Below are positions 57,406 to 64,000 of a stretch of DNA of 64,000 bases, piece by piece. This stretch comes from Chelatococcus caeni (GTDB lineage: Bacteria > Pseudomonadota > Alphaproteobacteria > Rhizobiales > Beijerinckiaceae). The notes beneath the pieces are model-generated. The model searched no databases. It saw nothing but the letters and a program-made list of their open reading frames with translations, and had not been told where the DNA came from. The translations under genes and the position numbers were made by a program. How positions within the stretch are numbered: position 1 is the stretch's first letter; each line of letters begins with the position of its first letter. The stretch spans positions 62,001 through 126,000 of the forward strand of contig NZ_JACIEN010000003.1 of NCBI RefSeq assembly GCF_014196925.1. Direction: 5' to 3'.

Positions 57406-57786
57406 TCAGGCGGCCGGCATGAAGCGGCGTGGCTCGCCGCCAAGTCTACGTGCCTCGCGCGTGAGGATGGCGTCGGCATCGAGCCCGGCGATCGGCTGCC
57501 CCGGATCGCGCGGCACCTCGCCCGCGAGCTGCAGCATGAGATAGCGACCGCAGCAGACCCTGAGAAACGAGGCGAAGTTCTCGACTTCGCCCCGCGCCTC
57601 CAGCAATTCCTCATAGAGGCGGCCGAGCAGCTGCGCCACGCTCATGCCGTCTCGCCCGGCGATCTCCTCGAGCACGCGCCAGTAGAGATTTTCCAGGCGC
57701 ACACTGGTCGAGAAGCCGTTGAGCCTGATCGACCGCAGCCGCGTCTCCCACAGCTGCGGATCGGCGCTCACGAAGAGCTTGCACAT
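57406..57786 (-). CDS. Ribbon-helix-helix domain protein (RHH_4-like)
   Basis: This 126-residue protein has a ribbon-helix-helix-like segment near residues 20-65: RSIRLNGFSTSVRLENLYWR then VLEEIAGRDGMSVAQLLGRL. These match the RHH_4 family found in alphaproteobacteria. A Cys-Cys pair occurs in RVCCGRYLMLQLAGEVP. It may bind DNA as a dimer, but no target can be inferred. It converges on the cyclase gene and is downstream of the DJ-1 gene. Confidence 0.75.
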   Translation of the reverse strand: MCKLFVSADPQLWETRLRSIRLNGFSTSVRLENLYWRVLEEIAGRDGMSVAQLLGRLYEELLEARGEVENFASFLRVCCGRYLMLQLAGEVPRDPGQPIAGLDADAILTREARRLGGEPRRFMPAA

Positions 57787-57881
57787 GGCCTTCCCTCCCC
57801 TCCTGTCGGCGCCGGCAGTCTAGCGCGACCGGCGGGGCGGAACGCAAGACGGCAGCGCGGGGCCGCGGCCGATTCCGCACC

Positions 57882-58466
57882 TCAGCCGTGGCGGATCTCG
57901 GTGCCCAGCACGGCGAGGAACTGCGCGATGAAGGCCGGATGGGCCGGCCAGGCCGGCGCGGAGACGAGGTTGCCGTCCGTCACGGCCGCGTCGATGGCGA
58001 TATCGGCATAGGTGCCGCCCGCAAGCTCGACCTCCGCCCTGCAGGCCGGATAGGCGGAGCAGGTACGCCCCTTCAGCACGCCGGCCCCCGCGAGGAGCTG
58101 CGCACCGTGGCAGATGGCCGCCACCGGCTTGCCCGCCTCGAAGAAGTGCCGCACGCAGGACACGACCGTGTCGTTGAGGCGCAGATATTCGGGTGCGCGG
58201 CCGCCGGGGATGACGAGGGCGTCGTAGGACGCGGGCTCGACCTCGGCGAAGGTGGCGTTGAGCGCGAAATTGTGGCCGCGCTTTTCCGAATAGGTCTGCT
58301 GGCCCTCGAAATCATGGATGGCCGTGGCGACCGCCTCGCCCGCCTTCTTGCCCGGGCAGACGGCATGCACGGTGTGGCCGACGGCGAGCAGCGCCTGGAA
58401 CGGCACCATGATCTCGTAATCCTCGCCGAAATCGCCGACGATCATCAGGATGCGCTTGCCTGCCAT
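57882..58466 (-). CDS. DJ-1/PfpI family protein
   Basis: This 194-residue protein of the class I glutamine-amidotransferase-like superfamily resembles PfpI proteases, glyoxalase III and protein deglycases. The nucleophile Cys is in [14 protein letters not shown], and the acidic partner is in [17 protein letters not shown] near residue 12. The start at 58466 has GGAGG 5 bases upstream; the open frame continues upstream into a minisatellite without similarity. It is transcribed with the RHH gene and sits between nusG and rplK. Confidence 0.88.
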   Translation of the reverse strand: MAGKRILMIVGDFGEDYEIMVPFQALLAVGHTVHAVCPGKKAGEAVATAIHDFEGQQTYSEKRGHNFALNATFAEVEPASYDALVIPGGRAPEYLRLNDTVVSCVRHFFEAGKPVAAICHGAQLLAGAGVLKGRTCSAYPACRAEVELAGGTYADIAIDAAVTDGNLVSAPAWPAHPAFIAQFLAVLGTEIRHG

Positions 58467-58598
58467 TGTTTCCTCCCTTGCTGTCGCAAGCAGGAAGGCT
58501 ACAGGCGCGAGGCGATGCGAGGGTGTTATCCCGATAACACGAAAAGAACGGCGACGCGCGGCCCGTGAGGGTGGCAAGGCGGCGAAGCGCGAGGTGGC

Positions 58599-58643
58599 AA
58601 AGGGCTGGGTAGCAAAGGGCTGGGCGGCAAAGAGCTGGGCGGC
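58599..58643. repeat. Three-unit 15-bp minisatellite
   Basis: AAAGGGCTGGGTAGC, AAAGGGCTGGGCGGC and AAAGAGCTGGGCGGC follow one another without gaps. The unit length is a multiple of three, but neither strand has a supported gene here. A fainter related unit may precede it at 58584-58598. Confidence 0.75.
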
Positions 58644-58657
58644 CCGGCTCCACAAGC

Positions 58658-58748
58658 CGTCATGCCCGCGCTTGTCGCGGGCATCCATGCCCGGGAAAGT
58701 CGGGTAACATCAAAAACGCAGATGGCCGGGACGAGCCCGGCCATGACG
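58658..58748. repeat. GTCATGCCCG-type palindromic intergenic element, copy 2
   Basis: The ends CGTCATG (58658-58664) and CATGACG (58742-58748) are inverted repeats. The left half folds as GCCCGCG-CTTGT-CGCGGGC, the right half as GGCCGGG-ACGAG-CCCGGCC. It ends 22 bases after the nusG stop on the minus strand and could end the secE-nusG transcript. It is a relative of 16520-16618. Confidence 0.7.
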
Positions 58749-58770
58749 CTGACAGAACGCGAGCCTTCGG

Positions 58771-59304
58771 TCAGACCTTCTCGACCTGCCCGTATTCGAG
58801 CTCGACCGGCGTCGCGCGGCCGAAGATGGACACCGCCACCTTGAGCCGGGCACGGCCCTCGTCCACCTCTTCAACCACGCCGCTGAACGAGGCGAAGGGG
58901 CCGTCGGCGACGCGCACCTGCTCGCCCACCTCGAAGTGAAGCGACGACTTCGGCCGCTCGACGCCCTCGGCCACCTGGCCCTTGATGCGCTCGGCCTCGT
59001 GGTCCGGGATCGGCAGCGGCTTCGACTTGTCGGCGCCGAGGAAGCCCGTGACCTTCGGCGTGTTCTTGATGAGGTGATAGACCTCGTCCGTGAGGTCGCA
59101 CTTCACCAGCACGTAGCCGGGGAAGAACTTGCGCTCGGTGTCGATCTTGCGGCCGCGGCGCACCTCGACGACCTTCTCGGTCGGGACGAGGATCTCCTCG
59201 AACTTGTCTTCGAGCCCACGCTGCTGCGCCTGGTCGCGCAGCGACTGCGCCACCTTGTTCTCAAAGTTGGAATAGGCGTGGACAATGTACCAGCGATAGC
59301 TCAT
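58771..59304 (-). CDS. nusG: Transcription termination/antitermination factor NusG
   Basis: NusG binds RNA polymerase and links it to Rho or to S10 on the ribosome. The 177-residue protein has the NGN domain (RWYIVHAYSNFENKVAQSLR and FFPGYVLVKCDLTDEVYHLI) and a C-terminal KOW domain (GEQVRVADGPFASFSGVVEE). It starts 12 bases after secE. Confidence 0.98.
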   Translation of the reverse strand: MSYRWYIVHAYSNFENKVAQSLRDQAQQRGLEDKFEEILVPTEKVVEVRRGRKIDTERKFFPGYVLVKCDLTDEVYHLIKNTPKVTGFLGADKSKPLPIPDHEAERIKGQVAEGVERPKSSLHFEVGEQVRVADGPFASFSGVVEEVDEGRARLKVAVSIFGRATPVELEYGQVEKV

Positions 59305-59316
59305 GACTTTCTCCCC

Positions 59317-59514
59317 TCAGCGTCCGACACCGAGGATCAGGCCGACGCCGAAGCGGATGATCTGGTCGGCAGCGAGGAAGAACAGCGCTGCAATGATCAC
59401 CATGACAAAGACCATGGCGGTCGTGACCATGGTCTCCTTGCGCGTCGGCCAGGTGACCTTGGCCGCCTCGTTGCGGACCTGCTGCAGGAATTCGAACGGG
59501 TTCGTCTTTGCCAT
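59317..59514 (-). CDS. secE: Preprotein translocase subunit SecE (short form)
   Basis: SecE clamps SecY in the inner membrane. The 65-residue single-TM form starts MAKTNPFEFLQQVRNEAAKV at 59514. The conserved amphipathic WPTRKETMVTTAMVFVMVII and one hydrophobic span follow. It lies between tRNA-Trp and nusG, the normal order. Confidence 0.97.
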   Translation of the reverse strand: MAKTNPFEFLQQVRNEAAKVTWPTRKETMVTTAMVFVMVIIAALFFLAADQIIRFGVGLILGVGR

Positions 59515-59677
59515 CGTCCTCACGTCCGCGGGCTTCGCCCCCGCCTCTCGTCGCAACAGCGCGCGCGACCGCCTCGAATCACAACGCGGCGCGTGCCGTT
59601 GCGGTCACACGCCGTCAATCGGTCCCGGCACAAGCAGCCTTCTTGACACTGGGACAAGAGCCACTCGAAAGATCCGC

Positions 59678-59754
59678 TGGCAGGAGTGGAGGGACTCGAA
59701 CCCCCAACCCCCGGTTTTGGAGACCGGTGCTCTAACCAGTTGAGCTACACTCCT
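59678..59754 (-). tRNA. tRNA-Trp (anticodon CCA)
   Basis: Read on the minus strand, the acceptor arm is AGGAGTG/CACTCCT, the D-arm GCTCAACTGGTTAGAGC, the anticodon loop CTCCAAA with CCA, and the T-arm ends in GGTTCGAGTCC. The 3' CCA is encoded. It lies between tufB and secE, a common place for tRNA-Trp in alphaproteobacteria. Confidence 0.97.
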
Positions 59755-59924
59755 AGCGGAACCGGCGGATCGACGTCGCCCACCGGCTATGCCGCATCGG
59801 GTGGAAACCACCCGCTGCGGTAGAGGCGACGCGACCGCCGCCTCCTATATCCCATCGCCGCCGCTCAGCAAAGCCGCTTCGCGAGGCGGTGGAAATCACT
59901 TCGGGAAGGTCCCCGAAGAGACCG

Positions 59925-59943
59925 GCGCCGCCTGGTGCGGCGC
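59925..59943 (-). other. Hairpin downstream of tufB
   Basis: GCGCCGC (59925-59931) and GCGGCGC (59937-59943) have the same arms as the tufA hairpin, but the loop is CTGGT. A second hairpin, CTTCGGG (59899-59905) with CCCGAAG (59912-59918), follows on the minus strand. Together they may terminate tufB transcripts before tRNA-Trp. Confidence 0.55.
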
Positions 59944-59960
59944 GCGGCCTTGTGCCTTGC

Positions 59961-61151
<1,191 letters not shown>

Positions 61152-61392
61152 CGTAGGATCCTAGACGCCTCTGCACGTGTGGCTTTTGGGTTGCGGTCGA
61201 TTAAGACCCTTCGCCCCATACTTCAAGAGCGAATTTGCCTCGGGCCCGAGAATTTTCCCCATCGGGCCCCGAGGAACAGGTGGGCGAGCCTTTAGCCCGA
61301 GCCGGTCGAGATTGTCGAGTCCCCGTCCGCCCGCGCGCCATCTGCCGGCTTCGACCGCAGGAGAGCTCTGATCGAAACGATGCGGAAGGCGG
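61152..61392. other. tufB upstream region with palindromes
   Basis: This 241-base region between tRNA-Gly and tufB holds the perfect 12-bp palindrome CTCGGGCCCGAG (61239-61250). The sequence CGGGCCCCGAGG (from 61263) nearby is a near repeat. A weak minus-strand promoter candidate is TTGAAG (61226-61221), 16 bases, TTAATC. Cotranscription from the tRNA genes is equally possible. Confidence 0.35.
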
Positions 61393-61466
61393 TGGAGCGG
61401 GTGAAGGGAATCGAACCCTCGTCATCAGCTTGGAAGGCTGCTGCTCTACCATTGAGCTACACCCGC
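61393..61466 (-). tRNA. tRNA-Gly (anticodon TCC)
   Basis: On the minus strand the acceptor is GCGGGTG/CACCCGC, the D-arm GCTCAATGGTAGAGC, the anticodon loop CTTCCAA with TCC, and the T-loop GGTTCGATTCC. The 3' CCA is encoded (61395-61393). Confidence 0.97.
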
Positions 61467-61485
61467 GCACTGGCTGCTTCGGGAA

Positions 61486-61570
61486 TGGTGGAGGGGGTTG
61501 GATTCGAACCAACGTAGGCGTAGCCAACGGATTTACAGTCCGTCCCCTTTAACCACTCGGGCACCCCTCC
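61486..61570 (-). tRNA. tRNA-Tyr (anticodon GTA)
   Basis: This is a class II tRNA with a long variable arm. On the minus strand the acceptor is GGAGGGG/CCCCTCC, the anticodon loop CTGTAAA with GTA, and the T-loop GGTTCGAATCC. CCA is encoded (61488-61486). It lies 19 bases upstream of tRNA-Gly, so both are one transcript, possibly with tufB. Confidence 0.97.
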
Positions 61571-61765
61571 GACTCAATCCTCGGAAGCACCGCCGGGCGG
61601 CGCGCCGAGCCGCCGCATGCTTCACGAAAACCTTCGGAACGCGACGACGCCGACAGCGCGGGGCCTCTTATGGTGAGGCCGATCCCCGGTGTCAACACAA
61701 AACCAACTGGCATCCACGGCTCTCTCGTGCCACAGGAGGCTCAGCCAATCCCCGGACCAAGATCG

Positions 61766-62632
61766 ATGACCAGCGACAAGGCCCCGCCGGCCGGACAGAC
61801 GACCAGGAAACCAGCCCGCAAGGGAAAGCCGCCCACGACGGGCGGCCGCGGCCCGCGCTTCGGCAAGGCCGGCAAGCCGGGGGGCGGCCGGGGCGCGCCG
61901 CGCCGCGCCGGGCCGCCGGGCGCCATCGATGTCGCGATCCTCTACGGCTGGCATCCCGTCGTGGAGGCCCTCGGCAATCCACAGCGCCGCCCGCGCCGCC
62001 TGATGGCCACCGAGAACGCCCACAAGCGGCTGCTGGAGCGATTCGAGCACCTGCCGATCGCGCCCGAGATCGTCCGGCCCGGCGAGATCGACCGGCTGCT
62101 CGAGCCCGATGCCGTCCACCAGGGCCTGCTGCTCGAGGTCGATCCGCTTCCCTCCCCGGCCATCGATTCGCTGCCGGCGGATGCGCTCGTCCTCGTGCTC
62201 GACCAGATCACGGATCCGCACAACGTCGGCGCCATCGTCCGCACGGCGGCCGCCTTCTCCGTCGCGGCCATCGTCACCACGGCCCGCCACAGCCCGGCGG
62301 CGACGGGCGTGCTCGCCAAGTCGGCCTCGGGCGGGCTCGAGCACGTGCCCTTCATCGTGGTGCGCAATCTCGCCGAGGCCATGCTCGCCCTGCGCGAGCG
62401 TGGCTTCCAGCTCGTCGGCCTCGATTCGGCTGGGCCGGCGCCGCTCGGCGACATCCCCCTCGCACGCCCGCTCGGCCTCGTCCTCGGCGCCGAGGGCAAG
62501 GGGCTGCGCCAGCTGACCCGCGAGCGCTGCAGCGATCTCGCCCGCCTCGACATGCCCGGCGCCATCAAGAGCCTCAATGTCTCCAACGCCGCCGCCATCG
62601 CCCTCTATGCGGCGAGCCGCGCCGCCGGCTGA
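61766..62632 (+). CDS. rlmB: 23S rRNA (guanosine-2'-O-)-methyltransferase RlmB
   Basis: RlmB methylates the 2'-O of G2251 in the P-loop of 23S rRNA using S-adenosylmethionine. The first 50 residues are a basic Gly/Arg/Pro/Lys-rich extension. The SpoU substrate-binding domain follows from ILYGWHPVVEALGNP, then the SPOUT knot with DQITDPHNVGAIVRTAAAF, LVLGAEGKGLRQLTRERCSD and SLNVSNAAAIALYA. The ATG at 61766 gives 288 residues; an earlier in-frame start lies close to tRNA-Tyr and is less likely. It is divergent from tRNA-Tyr. Confidence 0.93.
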   Translation: MTSDKAPPAGQTTRKPARKGKPPTTGGRGPRFGKAGKPGGGRGAPRRAGPPGAIDVAILYGWHPVVEALGNPQRRPRRLMATENAHKRLLERFEHLPIAPEIVRPGEIDRLLEPDAVHQGLLLEVDPLPSPAIDSLPADALVLVLDQITDPHNVGAIVRTAAAFSVAAIVTTARHSPAATGVLAKSASGGLEHVPFIVVRNLAEAMLALRERGFQLVGLDSAGPAPLGDIPLARPLGLVLGAEGKGLRQLTRERCSDLARLDMPGAIKSLNVSNAAAIALYAASRAAG

Positions 62633-62651
62633 CCTGGGCGGCTGAACATGC

Positions 62652-62673
62652 TGCGCCGCACTATTGCGGCGCA
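62652..62673 (+). terminator. Probable terminator hairpin after rlmB
   Basis: TGCGCCGC (62652-62659), loop ACTATT and GCGGCGCA (62666-62673) form a perfect 8-bp stem 19 bases after the rlmB stop. The downstream sequence CTTAAGACTTT is only partly T-rich. Confidence 0.6.
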
Positions 62674-62961
62674 CTTAAGACTTTGGAATGACGACCAATT
62701 GTCGAGCGACAGATTAGAAGGCCGCTCTTAAGCTTTCACTCACCTTCCCGGCTGTGATCAGTCGCGAAAGCGGCGCGGGGCACTCCCCGTGCCGAATGAG
62801 GGAAACAGCCCGTTGTCGGGCGGCCGTGGGCGCCAGATCCACCGATCGTCTCGTCGATCGCAAGACCGCGCGGCAGAGGGCCGGAGGTCCGGCTGCCGTG
62901 CGGCGTTCGCTCGTCGCCTCGGCCGGCTGCAGGTCATGGAACATTCCAAGGAGCCTCGGCC
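62674..62961. other. Intergenic region upstream of the MHS transporter
   Basis: The 288 bases contain no supported gene. A short AT-richer part (62685-62740) is the likeliest promoter site, but I see no pair of boxes with proper spacing. Several GC hairpins lie closer to the transporter start. Confidence 0.3.
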
Positions 62962-64000
62962 ATGAGCATGGCAAACGCAACGGCGACGGGTGTCAAGGCC
63001 CGGCCGATGACCCGGGAGGAGAAGAAGGTCATCTTCGCCTCCTCGCTCGGCACCGTATTCGAGTGGTATGATTTCTATCTCTACGGCTCGCTGTCGGCGA
63101 TCATCGCCGCGCAGTTCTTCTCCGGCGTCAATCCGACCGCAGGCTTCATCTTCGCGCTGATGGCCTTCGCCGCCGGCTTTGCGGTGCGGCCCTTCGGCGC
63201 GCTCGTCTTCGGCCGCCTCGGCGACCTCGTCGGCCGCAAGTATACCTTCCTCGTCACCATCGTGCTGATGGGCCTGTCGACCTTCATCGTCGGTGTCCTG
63301 CCCACCTATGCGACGTGGGGCATTCTTGCGCCCGTCATCCTCATCATCCTGCGCCTCGTGCAGGGTCTGGCGCTCGGCGGCGAATATGGCGGCGCGGCGA
63401 CCTATGTCGCCGAACACGCGCCCCAGGGCCGGCGCGGCTATTACACCAGCTTCATCCAGACGACGGCGACGCTCGGCCTCTTCCTGTCGCTCATCGTCAT
63501 CCTCGGCACCCGCACCTATCTCGGCGAGGAAGCCTTCGCGGCCTGGGGCTGGCGCATTCCGTTCCTGATCTCCATCGTGCTGCTCGGCATCTCGATCTGG
63601 ATCCGGCTGCAGCTGCAGGAATCGCCCGCCTTCAAGCAGATGAAGGAGGACGGCACCCAGTCCAAGGCGCCGCTGACGGAGGCCTTCGGCACCTGGAAGA
63701 ACGCCAAGGTCGGCCTGCTCGCCCTCTTCGGCAGCACGTCGGGCCAGGCCGTCGTCTGGTACACGGGCCAGTTCTACGCCCTCTTCTTCCTCACCCAGAC
63801 GCTGAAGGTCGATGCCGCCACGGCGAACATCCTCATCGCCATCTCGCTCGCCATCGGCACGCCGTTCTTCATCTTCTTCGGCTGGCTGTCGGACAAGGTG
63901 GGCCGCAAGCCGATCATCCTCGGCGGCTGCCTGATCGCGGCGATCGCCTATTTCCCGCTGTTCAACGGCCTGACGAAGTTCGCCAATCCCGACCTCGCGG
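62962..64000 (+). CDS. MHS-family (MFS) transporter, 3' truncated by window edge
   Basis: This inner-membrane proton symporter belongs to the metabolite:H+ symporter family (relatives carry alpha-ketoglutarate, citrate, proline, shikimate). The ATG at 62962 has AAGGAG 8 bases upstream. After a short cytosolic N-terminus comes the family signature SSLGTVFEWYDFYLYGSLSA, then FGRLGDLVGRK (loop 2-3), RLVQGLALGGEYGGAATYVA (TM4-5) and GWLSDKVGRK (loop 8-9). The frame is open to the window end, giving 346 of the usual 430-550 residues. Substrate is unknown. Confidence 0.93.
   Translation, partial: MSMANATATGVKARPMTREEKKVIFASSLGTVFEWYDFYLYGSLSAIIAAQFFSGVNPTAGFIFALMAFAAGFAVRPFGALVFGRLGDLVGRKYTFLVTIVLMGLSTFIVGVLPTYATWGILAPVILIILRLVQGLALGGEYGGAATYVAEHAPQGRRGYYTSFIQTTATLGLFLSLIVILGTRTYLGEEAFAAWGWRIPFLISIVLLGISIWIRLQLQESPAFKQMKEDGTQSKAPLTEAFGTWKNAKVGLLALFGSTSGQAVVWYTGQFYALFFLTQTLKVDAATANILIAISLAIGTPFFIFFGWLSDKVGRKPIILGGCLIAAIAYFPLFNGLTKFANPDLA

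Overview
This window is chromosomal DNA from a GC-rich alphaproteobacterium, most likely of the order Rhizobiales (Hyphomicrobiales). The evidence is the ATP12-type F1-ATPase assembly chaperone, a short-LID adenylate kinase cotranscribed with secY, an alpha operon without rpsD and a spc operon without rpmJ, a TIGR03808-like beta-helix protein, a class I PHA synthase, and GC-rich palindromic intergenic repeats of the kind common in that order. The closest species cannot be named from the sequence alone.

Bases 1-24,200 hold metabolic genes. In order: the 3' end of phaC, a FadL-type outer-membrane transporter, a fumarylacetoacetate-hydrolase-family enzyme under a LacI-type palindrome, argC, speB, a TlpA-like thioredoxin, acylphosphatase, a beta-helix protein, propionyl-CoA carboxylase alpha (pccA), an MgtC/DUF4010 membrane protein, a small unknown protein, a VOC dioxygenase plus esterase pair, a membrane dipeptidase, pccB, and then the minus-strand series degP, rarA, an RluC/D-like pseudouridine synthase, a HAD phosphatase and ATP12. 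The most interesting signal here lies between speB and argC. A strong sigma-70-like promoter sits 8 bases from an ATG that opens a 21-codon peptide with four tandem Arg codons, and this is followed by a perfect intrinsic terminator just ahead of argC. It has the layout of an arginine attenuator, resembling the leaderless trpL attenuators of rhizobia.

Bases 24,390-61,570 are one long minus-strand translation and transcription super-cluster. In transcription order: tRNA-Tyr, tRNA-Gly, tufB, tRNA-Trp, secE, nusG, an insertion of three non-translation genes, rplK-rplA, rplJ-rplL, rpoB-rpoC, rpsL-rpsG-fusA-tufA, the S10 genes, the spc genes with secY and adk, and rpsM-rpsK-rpoA-rplQ. The cluster is complete but shows several anomalies: long structured gaps inside operons, a palindromic repeat between rpoA and rplQ, an identical second tuf gene, and a class III cyclase/TPR gene on the opposite strand between nusG and rplK.

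Bases 61,571-64,000 hold rlmB (23S rRNA Gm2251 methyltransferase) and the 5' part of an MHS-family (MFS) organic-acid transporter that runs off the window.

Four intergenic repeat types are visible. One is a 147-bp element with terminal inverted repeats (two copies). One is a GTCATGCCCG-type palindrome (two copies). One is a CGGCAGTC-type repeat (two copies). The last is a three-unit 15-bp minisatellite. No CRISPR array, prophage, transposase gene or rRNA was found.
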